Assembly: GCA_022826925.1 (NCBI GenBank)
Contig: JAJDTX010000186.1
Coordinates: 1-64,000 of the forward strand
Direction: 5' to 3'
Length of the DNA stretch: 64,000 nucleotides
Origin: Bryobacterales bacterium
GTDB lineage: Bacteria; Acidobacteriota; Terriglobia; Bryobacterales; UBA6623
Shown here: piece after piece, positions 34,430-44,415 of the stretch
Numbering within the stretch: position 1 is the stretch's first letter
Layout: the number at the start of each line of letters is the position of its first letter
Program-made: the position numbers and the translations under genes
Notes under the pieces: generated by a model
What the model was told of the DNA's origin: nothing
Seen by the model: only the letters and a program-made list of their open reading frames with translations
Databases searched by the model: none

Positions 34430-35800
34430 TCACTCCTGTGCCGCCAGCTGTGATCGGACCTGTTCGCCGAACACCTCGTTCTCAACCTCTCCATAAACGA
34501 CTGGCGGATAGGCCGGAATTCGCTCGAGCGCCTCCGCTTCGCGCGCGAACTTCCGGTGGTGCGCCAGACGCTCTCGCAGCTCCGCCACCTTATCGGGGCG
34601 GCCGTCGGCCAGGTTCGTCTCCTCGTAGGGATCTTCGCGGATGTTGAAGAGCTGCAGCGGCTGCTCCCGCCAGCCATAGTAGCTGGCACCCTCTTCGATC
34701 AACTTCCAGTCGCCGACTCGGATCACTTCCAGCGAATGCACCACCTCCTCGCGGAGGCCGGGACCTCCCTTGGCGATGGCGTCCCAGGCATCCCGGCCGT
34801 CGAGCGGCAAGCCTGCATCCGTCCTCGCCCCCGCGAGCTGCGCAAACGTCGGAAACAGATCGACGATATGGAGCATCGCGCCGCTAACGGATCCGGCGGG
34901 AATCTGTCCCGGCCAGCGCATGGTCGCCGGGACCCGCACGCCGCCCTCGTGGTAGTCAGACTTGAAGCCGCGATAGGGGCCGTTCGACGTCACCCGCGTG
35001 CCGCCGTTGTCATTGGTGAACATCACCAGCGTGGAATCGAGCACACCCTTGCGCTCGAGCGTCTCGAGCACGCTTCCCACTGCTAGGTCCATGCACTCGA
35101 GCTGGGCGCGCTGAGGCCCTCTTCGGCCGAGGCGGGAGTACTTCTCGAGATAGTCGTCCGGCGCTTGGTGCGGCCCATGCACCGCGTTGAAGGGCAGATA
35201 CAGGAAGAACGGGCTACGTCCGTCGTGGCGCTCGATCAGCCGCTCGGCCTCTTCCGCCAACAGGAAAGTCGAATAGCCATCCTCGACCACGGGGCGGCCG
35301 TTGCGATGCCAATCCAGGACTGGACCGCGCATGTGCGTGAAAGAGTCGATCAAGGCCGAGTAGTGTCCGTAATGGTGGTCGAACCCGCGCTGCAGGGGAA
35401 GGTGCGGGCGCTGCCATTCCCCGAGATGCCACTTGCCAACCATCCAAGTGTGGTAGCCGACCTCGCGCAGGGCCTCCGCCATCGTCCGCTCGTCCAGCAG
35501 CATGCCGTGGCGGGACTCGGCGGTCGGGCGGACTTCCATGCCGTTCTTCCAAGCGTACCGGCCGGTAAGCAGGCAGGCGCGAGTCGGCGAACAGACCGGC
35601 TGGACGTAGAATTGCGTCAGTTTCACGCCCTCGTTCGCGATCCGGTCGATGTTGGGCGTGGGGACCTCCTTGCCGCCGTTGAAGCCGACTTGCTCCCACC
35701 CCATGTCGTCGGAGAGGAACACCACGAAATTGGGTCGCCGCGGCGCTTGCCCATAGAGGGTGATCGATAGGAGGGCTAGAGCCCAGCAGGGACGGAGCAT
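34430..35800 (-). CDS. Secreted sulfatase, arylsulfatase A-like
   Basis: A 456-residue sulfatase. The signal peptide is MLRPCWALALLSITLYGQA. NFVVFLSDDMGW carries the metal Asp pair. The formylglycine Cys is C70 in PVCSPTRACLLTGR. GKWHLGEWQRP, FFLYLPFNAVHGPHQAP and FTNDNGGTRV complete the catalytic set. The frame reaches 35950, overlapping the next sulfatase on the other strand, so ATG 35800 is chosen. It is divergent by 58 nt from another sulfatase; a shared stimulus is likely. Confidence 0.93.
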   Translation of the reverse strand: MLRPCWALALLSITLYGQAPRRPNFVVFLSDDMGWEQVGFNGGKEVPTPNIDRIANEGVKLTQFYVQPVCSPTRACLLTGRYAWKNGMEVRPTAESRHGMLLDERTMAEALREVGYHTWMVGKWHLGEWQRPHLPLQRGFDHHYGHYSALIDSFTHMRGPVLDWHRNGRPVVEDGYSTFLLAEEAERLIERHDGRSPFFLYLPFNAVHGPHQAPDDYLEKYSRLGRRGPQRAQLECMDLAVGSVLETLERKGVLDSTLVMFTNDNGGTRVTSNGPYRGFKSDYHEGGVRVPATMRWPGQIPAGSVSGAMLHIVDLFPTFAQLAGARTDAGLPLDGRDAWDAIAKGGPGLREEVVHSLEVIRVGDWKLIEEGASYYGWREQPLQLFNIREDPYEETNLADGRPDKVAELRERLAHHRKFAREAEALERIPAYPPVVYGEVENEVFGEQVRSQLAAQE

Positions 35801-35845
35801 CGCACTCAATTGTCGCCAACGCGGCTCGCCCGATGCCACAAGCCG

Positions 35846-35851
35846 TACAAT
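35846..35851 (+). promoter_or_regulatory. -10 hexamer, leaderless-type, for a sulfatase
   Basis: TACAAT lies 7 nt before ATG 35859 and overlaps an earlier in-frame ATG at 35850. Confidence 0.5.
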
Positions 35852-35858
35852 GCTCGGG

Positions 35859-37301
35859 ATGAGAATCGCATCGTTCGGCGTCGCCGCCGTTGCCTGCGCG
35901 CTGTTGTGCGCGCCTTGCCTGGCGCAGCAGCCTCCCAACTTCGTAGTCATCTTCGCTGACGATCTGGGCTATGGCGACTTGGGGTGCTACGGCAATCGGC
36001 ACATCCGCACCCCCAATCTTGACCGCATGGCCGCCGAGGGTCTCCGGCTGACCAGCTTCTACGCCCAGAACGTTTGCGGCCCCTCCAGGGCGGCGCTACT
36101 GACCGGCTGCTATCCGATCCGAGTCGGCGAGCCCGGCAACACCAAGGGAGCGCATACGATCCTACATCCGCAAGAGACCACCATCGCTGAGGTCCTCGCC
36201 GCCAAGGGCTATGTCAGCGGCTTGGTCGGCAAGTGGCACGTAGCAGGCCCCGGGGCACACGAGCGTGGGCCGGGCACGGGTCCCTACAAGCGCGAGCTGA
36301 TGCCGACTCAGCAGGGCTTTGACTACTTCTACGGAACCCCCGCCCACAACGGCGTCACCCGCGAGCCCGATCCGAAGCGGTGGAAGACGGAACTCATGCG
36401 GGGGGATGAAGTCTTGGAAAGTCCCACCGACCTGAGCCTGCTCACGAAGCGGTACACCGAGGAGGCAATCCGTTTCTTGAAGACGCACCGCGAGCAGCCG
36501 TTCTTCCTATACCTAGCCCACACCATGCCACACGTGCCGCTCGGGGCCTCTTCGGAATTTCGCGGGCGATCCCCGCGCGGGCTCTACGGCGATGTGATTG
36601 AGGAACTCGATTGGAGCGTTGGAGAGGTTCTCGCGGCCCTGCGTGACCTTGAACTCGACGAGCGAACGCTGGTCGTGTTCACCTCCGACAACGGTCCTTG
36701 GATCGAGGGACACTTGGGAGATTTCGGCGGAAGCGCGGCACCGTTGCGCGGGTTCAAGATGTCCACTTGGGAGGGCGGGCTGCGCGTGCCGGGGATCTTC
36801 TGGTGGCCCGGGCAGATCCGCCCGGGGCAGGAGAGCGATGAACTGGCGAGCACGCTCGACCTGTTGCCCACCTTCGCAGCGATTGCTGGCGCGCCGCTTC
36901 CCGGCCGGCGCCCGCTTGATGGCGTCAACCTCTGGCCGTGGCTGTCCGGAAAAGCGAGCGAGAGCCCGCGCCAGGATTTTCTCTACTTCGCTTTCACACA
37001 CTTGCAGGCCGTGCGAGACCAGCGCTGGAAGCTGGTCCTGCCGCGCCCGAGCGATCCGCCGTGGACGAGTTGGTATGGACGCATGATCGACGCGGTCGAA
37101 GCCCCCGAACTTTATGACTTGCAGTTCGACTGGAGCGAGAGCCGGGATGTGTCCGAGCAGCGCGGTGACATCGTGGAGCGCTTGATGGGAGTCGTCGAGC
37201 GGGTGCGCGCACGCTTGGGAGACTACGACCGCATCGGCTCGGAGGTGCGCTTCTTCGATGTCGGGCCGCGAAGGCCCAAGATGGATGCCTGGAAGAACTG
37301 A
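35859..37301 (+). CDS. Secreted sulfatase, arylsulfatase A-like
   Basis: A 480-residue sulfatase. The signal peptide is SFGVAAVACALLCAPCLAQ. NFVVIFADDLGYGDLGCYG holds the metal Asp residues. The formylglycine Cys is C73 in NVCGPSRAALLTGCYP. KWHVAGPG, FFLYLAHTMPHVPLG and FTSDNGPW complete the active site. Similar to N-acetylgalactosamine-6-sulfatase/arylsulfatase A relatives; the exact substrate is open. Start ATG 35859 is chosen because earlier in-frame ATGs lie in the promoter hexamer or in the neighbouring sulfatase gene. Confidence 0.93.
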   Translation: MRIASFGVAAVACALLCAPCLAQQPPNFVVIFADDLGYGDLGCYGNRHIRTPNLDRMAAEGLRLTSFYAQNVCGPSRAALLTGCYPIRVGEPGNTKGAHTILHPQETTIAEVLAAKGYVSGLVGKWHVAGPGAHERGPGTGPYKRELMPTQQGFDYFYGTPAHNGVTREPDPKRWKTELMRGDEVLESPTDLSLLTKRYTEEAIRFLKTHREQPFFLYLAHTMPHVPLGASSEFRGRSPRGLYGDVIEELDWSVGEVLAALRDLELDERTLVVFTSDNGPWIEGHLGDFGGSAAPLRGFKMSTWEGGLRVPGIFWWPGQIRPGQESDELASTLDLLPTFAAIAGAPLPGRRPLDGVNLWPWLSGKASESPRQDFLYFAFTHLQAVRDQRWKLVLPRPSDPPWTSWYGRMIDAVEAPELYDLQFDWSESRDVSEQRGDIVERLMGVVERVRARLGDYDRIGSEVRFFDVGPRRPKMDAWKN

Positions 37302-37475
37302 CAGCAGTTGCGGGGTTCACCGACCGCCAGTTTGTCCTGCTGGCTTTCGCTGCCGCAAGAGTGGTCTCGGCGGGCGAGAACGCCTTCGTCGGCTTCCATG
37401 AGAAACTATTTGTAGAGCACTCGGCCGGGCCGGCTGTCAGGCGCGGCAGATTGCACCGCATGTTGGAGGAAATCC

Positions 37476-37985
37476 ATGAGCGCTGAGGGAGCGTCGTACG
37501 GACGTCTGCAGAGAGTTCTAGATCGCGTCAGTTTCACTTGGGGGGCCAGCGGTACCAAGCTAGCCTATGTGGCCGAACACGGATTGTGGATGAACCGTTT
37601 CCGCCCCGGCGGCCCGCACGCGCTGTGGATTGCCGGCCATCTGGCGTTCTACGAGGGCGGGGCTCGCAAGCTCTACCAGGGGCTCGAGCACAATCCCCTC
37701 GGGCACTGGAAGGACCTGTTTGCCAACGGCAGCGAATGCTACGACGAGCCGGCAAAGTATCCCGCTCCCGAGCAGATTCTGGCGGAACTGGAGGGTGGCA
37801 GGAAGGAAGCGCTCTCAGCGATCGCAGGCCTGAGCGATGCGCGACTCGACAGCCCGGTGGTCAACGAGCGCCTCAAGATCAGGGACTTACAGTCACAGAT
37901 CGAATTCATGGTCTGGCACGATGCGCACCACGATGCGCAACTGGGTGCCATCGTCAACAACCACAAGGCGAGCCAGTCCGGCTGA
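37476..37985 (+). CDS. DinB-superfamily four-helix protein
   Basis: A 169-residue cytosolic protein of the DinB/DUF664 fold, whose members bind metal through three His residues and include thiol transferases. Candidate ligands are His in PHALWIAGHLAFYE and the late MVWHDAHHDAQLGAI. The helical layout and length fit the family. The substrate is unknown, and no operon partner is evident. The 174 nt before it (37302-37475) hold no gene I can recognise. Confidence 0.75.
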   Translation: MSAEGASYGRLQRVLDRVSFTWGASGTKLAYVAEHGLWMNRFRPGGPHALWIAGHLAFYEGGARKLYQGLEHNPLGHWKDLFANGSECYDEPAKYPAPEQILAELEGGRKEALSAIAGLSDARLDSPVVNERLKIRDLQSQIEFMVWHDAHHDAQLGAIVNNHKASQSG

Positions 37986-38004
37986 CGCTTGCGGCCGTGC
38001 CGCT

Positions 38005-39204
38005 TCATTCCAGCTCTGGCTTGAGGCCTTCGTTCCAGTAGATCTTCAGGTTGTGCGTGGCGCGACCCGCCGCGACGATGTCGGGTCTCCCGTCGCCGTT
38101 GAGATCGGCAGCGATGAGATCCTCCGTGGCCATGCCGCCCCAGTCGACGATCTGCACCTCTGCGGTGTCGGGGTCGTAGACCGCGACACCCGTCCGATCG
38201 TAGGGCATGCTTCCTTTGAGCCGCCAGCCAAATGCCAGCTCTTCGCTGCCGTCGCCGTCCAGATCGGCGGTCCACAGCGCGTGCCCGCCGTTGATTCGCT
38301 TGACCACGACTTCGCGCTTCCAGCTCGACCGCGGATCCTCCGGTTCGTGGTAGAGCACGATGTGGTTGGCATGCCACGGCTCGACCGTGGCAATGTAGCG
38401 CTTGCCCGAGCCTAGGCGGCCGACCTTGATCTCTCCCGCGCCGCGAATGGAGTCGCCGATATAGCCTGCGCCGAGCTGCAACCTCGCCCACCGGCCAGAC
38501 TCGGAACGGTCCAGCAGATGCACGCCCTCGTAGGAGGCCACCAGCAGCTCGTCGGCCTTGTCATCGTCGAAGTTGACCCCCCAGAAGTTGTGGACGATAT
38601 GAAGGCTGTCGTCGATGACCTCTTGCGCCCAGGCCTTGGCGGCGGGTCGCGCCGATGGCGTAAGCGCCAGCAGCCGGGCTCCGTTCCCAACCCAGTGCTT
38701 CGGACCCTTGGTCCCGCGTCCGTGCAATGGAGCGACGATCAGTTCTCCGCGGCCGTCGCCATCGGTATCGGCCCAGCGCATGCGATGCGTGGTGGGCTCG
38801 CTGCCTAGCGAGTGCAATTCCCACTCCGCCTCGGGATCGTCCGTTCGCTCGATCCACTGCAGCGTTCCGCCGCCCTGGGTGTCGCTGGGCCGCCAAGCCG
38901 CGCCGATCGCGAATTCCAGCTTGCCGTCCCCGGTAATGTCGTAGGCGGCGATGGCGACGTTATCGGCCTCGGTCTCTCCGTCGAGCACGACATGCTTCTC
39001 CCAGCCCGGGTTGCTCCACCAGATGACCTGTGTTTCGTTGAGCGCAACGATGTCGGCGTCCCCGTCGGCGTCGACGTCCTCGCACAGCACCGCGTAGCCG
39101 ATTCCGAGCTCGTCTTCGATCTGCTCGTGGCGGAACTGGACCGCCGCTGGGCTCAGGCTGGCGGCCAGCCCGGCCAGAGCCGCCAGGGGAATGATGGTCT
39201 GCAT
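38005..39204 (-). CDS. Secreted FG-GAP/VCBS-repeat protein
   Basis: A 399-residue exported protein (signal IIPLAALAGLAASLSPAA). Repeats with the calcium-binding DxDGDGxxD pattern are spread along it: DVDADGDADIVAL, DITGDGKLEFAIG, DTDGDGRGELIVA, DLDGDGSEELAFG, DLNGDGRPDIVAA. They build an integrin-like propeller. Such proteins in this genome group are usually extracellular, with unknown partners. A TACGCT hexamer lies 6 nt before the ATG. The gene is followed downstream by the convergent DinB gene. Confidence 0.83.
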   Translation of the reverse strand: MQTIIPLAALAGLAASLSPAAVQFRHEQIEDELGIGYAVLCEDVDADGDADIVALNETQVIWWSNPGWEKHVVLDGETEADNVAIAAYDITGDGKLEFAIGAAWRPSDTQGGGTLQWIERTDDPEAEWELHSLGSEPTTHRMRWADTDGDGRGELIVAPLHGRGTKGPKHWVGNGARLLALTPSARPAAKAWAQEVIDDSLHIVHNFWGVNFDDDKADELLVASYEGVHLLDRSESGRWARLQLGAGYIGDSIRGAGEIKVGRLGSGKRYIATVEPWHANHIVLYHEPEDPRSSWKREVVVKRINGGHALWTADLDGDGSEELAFGWRLKGSMPYDRTGVAVYDPDTAEVQIVDWGGMATEDLIAADLNGDGRPDIVAAGRATHNLKIYWNEGLKPELE

Positions 39205-39210
39205 GGCGAT

Positions 39211-39216
39211 AGCGTA
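39211..39216 (-). promoter_or_regulatory. TANNNT element before the FG-GAP gene
   Basis: TACGCT lies 6 nt before ATG 39204 on the minus strand. It keeps only the T, A and final T of a -10 box but has the same spacing as the other leaderless-type sites. Confidence 0.3.
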
Positions 39217-39266
39217 GCAATCGGAAGGCGCGCCCGCGCGGAAGTCTTCCTACCTGGACCGGGGGA

Positions 39267-40967
39267 TCAGTCTGGCAGCTCGAGGATCTGGCCGTCAGCC
39301 AGCAGTCTGCCGCGTAGCTTGTCGTATTCCAGGTCTTGCACGGCGATTCCCTCCTCGATGGCCAGCACCGCTGCCGTGGCCGCCGATTGGCCGAGGATCA
39401 TGAAGACCGGCTCCATGCGAATCGAGCCGTACGCGATGTGGGACGCCGACACGCACACCGGGACGAGCAGGTTCGTCGCCTCTTGCCTGCGCGGCTTCAG
39501 AGAGCCGAAAGCGATGCCGTATGGGCGGAGCGGCTTGACGCCGATGTCGCCTTCGTTTTGCACGAATCCATCGGCTGTCACGTAGCGCTGCACGTTGTGG
39601 GAGTCCATGGCGTACGATCCCATGCCGACCGACTCGGGAACCGCCCGCTTGGCAAGGCACTCGTGCTCGGTCATCACGAACTCTCCCAGGAGCCGCCGGG
39701 ACTCTCGGATGTAGAGTTGGTGCGGCCAGTTTCCGTTTCCGGCGAACTCGTCACGGGCGAGTCCCCATTGCGCGAATTCCTCGCGCACGTCGGCCGGCAC
39801 TCGCTCATCGTTCGCTAGGAAGTACAGCAGGCCCTTTTGGTACCCCTCGTGCTCGGCGACGATCGCCTTCCGAGCTTCGTACGATGCTTCTGGGTAGGCG
39901 TAGTTCATGCCGATGTTGTCGGTGCTGAAAGGCCCGTGGTTGTTGGTGTCGGTCTTGCCGTTGGGAATCGGATCGAACTTCCGAAACGTCTCGCGCCAGC
40001 CCGTCTCGAACACACGCAGGATCAGTTCGTATTGGCTCGGATCGTACCCTTCCGGCTTGGGAAACGGAACGCGGTTTTCCGGCACGCGGGTAAGGCAAAG
40101 ACGAAAACAGTAGGCTTGGATGCGGTCGTCGGCGCTGCCGTTCTGGCCAGGCGGCTCCGGGCTGATCCGGGCCAGGAGCCCGCTGGCCGGGTCGCCGGGA
40201 GTGACGTACGGGTCGACGCCGTCCGGGAAGAAGTGCCCGTGGTGGCGGGCGTCCTTCTGCACCCCTGCCCACTCTTCTCCGTAGCTGTCCGTGCCCTCTC
40301 TTCCGACGGTGTACGAGACTCCGGCAGCGGCCATCAGGTCGCCCTCGTAGGTGGCGTCGATGAATGCGGACCCGGCGAATCTCGCTCCGCTTTCCGTGGC
40401 AATGCTCCGGATTCTTCCGTCCTCGACGCGCACTCCGCTGCCGCGGTCCAGCCATTCATCCCGCCGCACGTCGATTCCGTGCTCGGCCACGAGATCCTCG
40501 AACACCTTTTCCGCGACATGCGGCTCGAAGATCCACATCGTCCGCTGTGCGCCGTCCACCGCCGGCGTGCCTTGGCCACGGTTGCCGTACTCGGAGCGCT
40601 CTTGCCAGCGCCAAGCTGCTGGATCCTCGTAGTGCCGCCAGATGCGATGGTAGAACTCGCGAGCGAGCCCGCCGATCACCGATTTGTCACCCGTGTCGGT
40701 CCATCCGAGCCCGCCTGATGACAAGCCGCCGAGATGCCGGTCCGGCGATACCACGACCACGGACTTGCCCATTCTCTGGACCTGGACGGCAGCGGTGACG
40801 GCCGCCGATGTGCCCCCGTAGACAACCACGTCGAACACCTCCGCATGGCTCCGGCGCGTGCCCGGGGCTTCGGTGCCGGCACATCCTCCCAGTGCTGCCA
40901 CCAGCGCGAGCAGGAATGCCGGCAGGGTGGGGAACTGCGGACGGGCGGTTGTTGGAGTCTTCGGCAC
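39267..40967 (-). CDS. FAD-dependent oxidoreductase lipoprotein
   Basis: A 566-residue protein of the FAD_oxidored (PF12831-like) group. The lipobox is in LLALVAALGGCAG. The dinucleotide-binding start is FDVVVYGGTSAAVTAAVQV, with the Rossmann glycines partly replaced, followed by HLGGLSSGGLGWTD. FIDATYEGDLMAAAGV and the C-terminal IRMEPVFMILGQSAATAAVL are family landmarks. The substrate is unknown; many relatives sit in polysaccharide regions beside sulfatases, as here. The start is GTG 40967. Confidence 0.85.
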   Translation of the reverse strand: MPKTPTTARPQFPTLPAFLLALVAALGGCAGTEAPGTRRSHAEVFDVVVYGGTSAAVTAAVQVQRMGKSVVVVSPDRHLGGLSSGGLGWTDTGDKSVIGGLAREFYHRIWRHYEDPAAWRWQERSEYGNRGQGTPAVDGAQRTMWIFEPHVAEKVFEDLVAEHGIDVRRDEWLDRGSGVRVEDGRIRSIATESGARFAGSAFIDATYEGDLMAAAGVSYTVGREGTDSYGEEWAGVQKDARHHGHFFPDGVDPYVTPGDPASGLLARISPEPPGQNGSADDRIQAYCFRLCLTRVPENRVPFPKPEGYDPSQYELILRVFETGWRETFRKFDPIPNGKTDTNNHGPFSTDNIGMNYAYPEASYEARKAIVAEHEGYQKGLLYFLANDERVPADVREEFAQWGLARDEFAGNGNWPHQLYIRESRRLLGEFVMTEHECLAKRAVPESVGMGSYAMDSHNVQRYVTADGFVQNEGDIGVKPLRPYGIAFGSLKPRRQEATNLLVPVCVSASHIAYGSIRMEPVFMILGQSAATAAVLAIEEGIAVQDLEYDKLRGRLLADGQILELPD

Positions 40968-41036
40968 TGGTCTTGGTCTTCAGGCAGAGCTGGCCGTGGG
41001 GTTGCGATTGAGTTTACCGCTGCCCAAGGGCGGCAC

Positions 41037-41336
41037 TTACAAGGGTGAAATGTCGGACTCGGCGTCGGTCAGGTCCCGCCCCAATAAGGAGATGGCGTCT
41101 TCGTGCACAGCGTCAAGGGTCATTCGCGCTCCGGTCATCGAGTTGGCGACTGTCGCGGCCACGATGACGCAGTCTTGGCGGCTGTCTTGCCCCGACACCT
41201 CGGCCAACGCAATGTTGTGCCGTGCCTTGAGCCGATCCTTCAGCGAGCGGATGACTTGGCGCTTGTCCTTCAGCGAGCGGGCGCTCCCGACGTGAATGCG
41301 CAGGCACAACGTTCCCACATGGCACTCCATCGCCAA
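41037..41336 (-). CDS. ylxP: DUF503 protein (YlxP-like)
   Basis: A 99-residue small protein. CHVGTLCLRIHVGSARSLKD, KDRLKARHNIALAEVSGQD and VIVAATVANS match DUF503. In many bacteria it lies between infB and rbfA and is linked to ribosome maturation. Here it is 46 nt after infB. rbfA and truB do not follow within the window; the next gene is the unrelated FAD oxidoreductase. Confidence 0.85.
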   Translation of the reverse strand: MAMECHVGTLCLRIHVGSARSLKDKRQVIRSLKDRLKARHNIALAEVSGQDSRQDCVIVAATVANSMTGARMTLDAVHEDAISLLGRDLTDAESDISPL

Positions 41337-41382
41337 CTTCCCTGCGCGCCGGGCGCGTTCGTGCGCACCGCCGACTTAGCCG

Positions 41383-44300
41383 CTAGACCGGGATGAGCTC
41401 GTTGATGTCCTGCGCGACCTCGACCGTCTTGAAGACCTCGATCTCGTCGCTCTTCTTGATGTCGTTGAAGCGCTCGAAATGCATGCCGCATTCTTGGCCG
41501 GCCCGCACTTCCTTGACGTCGTCCTTGAAGCGCCTCAGCGAGGCCAGCTTGCCGCTGTGGATCACGACGTTGTCCCGCAGCAGCCGGGCCGAGGCGCTGC
41601 TTTCCGCCATGCCCTCCTCGAGCAGGCATCCGGCCACCGTGCCGACGTTGGTGATGTTGAAGACTTCGAGGACTTTCGCCCGGCCAAGAACCTCTTCCCT
41701 GCGAATCGGCTCCAACAGGCCCGCCAGGCCCTTCTTGAGTTCGTCGACCAACTCGTAGATGACAGTGTGCAGGCGGACATCGATGTGCTCCTTGTCCGCT
41801 AGGGTGGCCGCCGAGCGCTCGGGCCGCACGTTGAAGCCCACCACGATCGCATTCGCCGTGATCGCGAGCAGGATGTCCGACTCCTTAATCGCGCCGACGC
41901 CGCAATGGATCACGCGCACCTTGACCTTGTCGCTGGTCAGCTTGGCCAGGGTCTCCCGCAGCACGGTCGCAGAGCCTTGGAAGTCGGCCTTGAGGATGAT
42001 CGGAAGCTCGCGGGCGCGGCCGTCCGCGAGCTGTTCTTGGAACTGCTCCAGAGACAGGCGCGCAGTCTGTGCCATGGCCTGCTCGCGGGCCTTCTCCTCG
42101 CGGAACTCGACGATCTTGCGGGCTTTTTCGGTGTCTGCCAGCACGGATAGCTGGTCGCCCGGCTCGGGCAGGTCGTCCAAACCCAGCACGACGACCGCCG
42201 AGGACGGTCCGGCTGAGCTGACCTTCCTGCCGCGATCGTCCATCATTGCGCGCACCTTGCCCAGCACCGCACCGACCACGAACGTGTCTCCGACTCGCAG
42301 CGTGCCGTTCTGGGTGAGCACTGTGGCCACCGGACCCTTGCCGCGGTCAAGCTTCGCCTCCAGCACCACTCCGATGGCGGAACGGGCGGGATTGGCACGC
42401 AGTTCGCGCAGTTCGGAGACCAGATTGATCATCTCGAGCAAGTGGTCGATGCCCTCGCCAGTCTTGGCCGAGACCGGGCAGAAGATGGTATCGCCGCCCC
42501 ACTCTTCCGACACCAGCCCGCGATCGGAAAGCTGCTGCTTGACGCGCTCGGGCTCGGCCTTGGCCAAGTCCATCTTGTTGACCGCGACAATGATCGGGAC
42601 GCGGGCCTCCTTGGCGTGGTCGATGGCTTCGATGGTTTGGGGCATGACGCCGTCGTCCCCGGCAACGACCAACACCACCATGTCGGTCACCGAGGCGCCG
42701 TGCGCGCGCATCTTCGTGAACGCCTCGTGGCCGGGCGTGTCGATGAACACGATCCGCTTGCCGTCCTTGATGACGTGATAGGCGCCGATGGCCTGCGTGA
42801 TGCCGCCCGCCTCGCGGCCGGCGATATTGGTCGACCGAATCTTGTCGAGCAGAGAGGTCTTGCCGTGGTCGACATGGCCCATGATCGTCACGACCGGAGG
42901 CCGGAGCTCGATATCCTCCACGCTCTCGTCTTGATCGATGTCCAGCACCGCCTCTTCTTCGAACGTCAGTTCGGTAGCGGTCGCGCCGAAATGCGTGGCG
43001 ATCGACTTGATGCTCTCCAGCTCGAGCGGCTGGTTGATCGTCGCGAACTGGCCCTGCTCTACCAAGAACTTGATGACGAAGCTGGCCTTGATCCCCAGCT
43101 TTTCCGCCAGTTCCTTTACCGAGGTGCCGTCGGCCGCGAAGATGTCGGTGTTGCCCGCCCGCGGGATCTCGGTCTGGCGCTTGCGCTGCTGGATCTTGCT
43201 CTCGGCCAAGGCCTCCAGGTCGCGCTTGCGCTGCTGCGGCGGCCTCGGGCGGCGCTGTCCGGGAGCGCCCCGGCCGGGGCCCGGCGGGCGTCCGCCCGGT
43301 CCTCCCGCTGGAGGGCGTCCGGGCAAGCCGGGCCGCATGCCGCCCATGAGCTGGCCCGGGCCTTTGTGCGCGAAGCCGGCCGGCGTGCCGGGAGTGGGGG
43401 CCGGAATGCCCGGCATCGGCGCGGGCTTGTGGGTGCGCGGGATGATCGGTCGCCCAGGCACTAGGACGCTGGAAGCGGCCGGTGGTCGCGCATGCGGGCC
43501 GGGCCGGGGCGTGCGCAGGCCCGCAGCGGCGGGACGCTGCACTCCAGGCGGCCGGATCGGGCGGACCGGGCCTGCCGGCGACGGCTTCTTCTGCGGCCTG
43601 GCAGGCTCGGGCGCTCCCGGAATCCCGGCTGGTTTCGGCGTTGGTATCGCGGGGGGAGCATGCTGTCTCGGCGGCGTCGGCCGCGTGGCCCCAGCCGGCG
43701 ACGTCGGTGCTGCCGATGCTGGCTGCGAGCCGGGCATCGCGGGCGGCGCGCTGATCGCCGGGCCCGGAATCGAGGGAGCGGGTGCCTTGGGTGGCAGGGC
43801 CGGGGTGTTCGGCTGGCCGGGAACTGCGCTTGCCGTCGGCCGCTTGGGCTCGGGGCCGAGAACGGCGGGGATCGGCGGCGGTTCGGGCTTGGCGTCGCCG
43901 TCGTCCACGCGGTCCACCAAGGCCGTTGCCTCCAGCGGCTTGGATTTCTGGATCGCTGTTTCGGGCGGGGGCTGCGCAATTGGCGCCGCAACTGGCGGAA
44001 CTGCGGCCGCCGCTGCTGGGCGCTCGGCCTTCGGCTGGATTGGCGGGCGCAGCGCCGCTCCGACACCCGGCCCCGTGCCGCCTCCGAGAGGCGGCCGAAA
44101 CAGCGTCGCTCCGCCGCCGCCGATCTTGATCGTGGGACGCACGGCCGCGGTTGTGCTGCGGTGCGCGGCGCCCGGCGCCGACTGGTCGATGACCACGCGT
44201 CGCTTGCGCCGGAGGGGCAGTTCCAGCTCGGGCTCGGGCTCGGGCCGCTTCTCACCCTCTGCCCGCTTGCGGAGGTGCTCGCGGATCTGGCCAGCCTGCG

Positions 44301-44415
44301 CGTCGTCTACCGAGCTGGAGTGGGACCTGACCCCCTCAACGCCCAGCTCGGGTAGAACGGCGATGATCTCGGAGGACTTGACCTCCAACTCGCGCGCTAG
44401 CTCATTGATGCGAAT
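41383..44415 (-). CDS. infB: Translation initiation factor IF-2, probable ATT start
   Basis: IF-2 is the GTPase that places initiator tRNA on the ribosome. The N-terminal IF2_N part is [21 protein letters not shown] Pro/Ala/Gly-rich linker of about 350 residues follows, then a second IF2_N-like segment ([19 protein letters not shown]). The GTPase has [17 protein letters not shown] and NKMD, and domains II-IV follow. The frame runs upstream to 44571 but only as nusA overlap. The conserved N terminus begins at ATT 44415, 7 nt after GAGGAG and overlapping the nusA stop codon. Confidence 0.95.
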   Translation of the reverse strand: MRINELARELEVKSSEIIAVLPELGVEGVRSHSSSVDDAQAGQIREHLRKRAEGEKRPEPEPELELPLRRKRRVVIDQSAPGAAHRSTTAAVRPTIKIGGGGATLFRPPLGGGTGPGVGAALRPPIQPKAERPAAAAAVPPVAAPIAQPPPETAIQKSKPLEATALVDRVDDGDAKPEPPPIPAVLGPEPKRPTASAVPGQPNTPALPPKAPAPSIPGPAISAPPAMPGSQPASAAPTSPAGATRPTPPRQHAPPAIPTPKPAGIPGAPEPARPQKKPSPAGPVRPIRPPGVQRPAAAGLRTPRPGPHARPPAASSVLVPGRPIIPRTHKPAPMPGIPAPTPGTPAGFAHKGPGQLMGGMRPGLPGRPPAGGPGGRPPGPGRGAPGQRRPRPPQQRKRDLEALAESKIQQRKRQTEIPRAGNTDIFAADGTSVKELAEKLGIKASFVIKFLVEQGQFATINQPLELESIKSIATHFGATATELTFEEEAVLDIDQDESVEDIELRPPVVTIMGHVDHGKTSLLDKIRSTNIAGREAGGITQAIGAYHVIKDGKRIVFIDTPGHEAFTKMRAHGASVTDMVVLVVAGDDGVMPQTIEAIDHAKEARVPIIVAVNKMDLAKAEPERVKQQLSDRGLVSEEWGGDTIFCPVSAKTGEGIDHLLEMINLVSELRELRANPARSAIGVVLEAKLDRGKGPVATVLTQNGTLRVGDTFVVGAVLGKVRAMMDDRGRKVSSAGPSSAVVVLGLDDLPEPGDQLSVLADTEKARKIVEFREEKAREQAMAQTARLSLEQFQEQLADGRARELPIILKADFQGSATVLRETLAKLTSDKVKVRVIHCGVGAIKESDILLAITANAIVVGFNVRPERSAATLADKEHIDVRLHTVIYELVDELKKGLAGLLEPIRREEVLGRAKVLEVFNITNVGTVAGCLLEEGMAESSASARLLRDNVVIHSGKLASLRRFKDDVKEVRAGQECGMHFERFNDIKKSDEIEVFKTVEVAQDINELIPV

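Noticed and set aside
42442-43464. Plus-strand open frame of 340 codons within infB
   Set aside because: Antisense shadow of a certain gene, without family signals.
43200-44250. Repeat-like GC-rich DNA resembling a repeat array
   Set aside because: It encodes the flexible linker of IF-2; there are no regular repeat-spacer units as in CRISPR.
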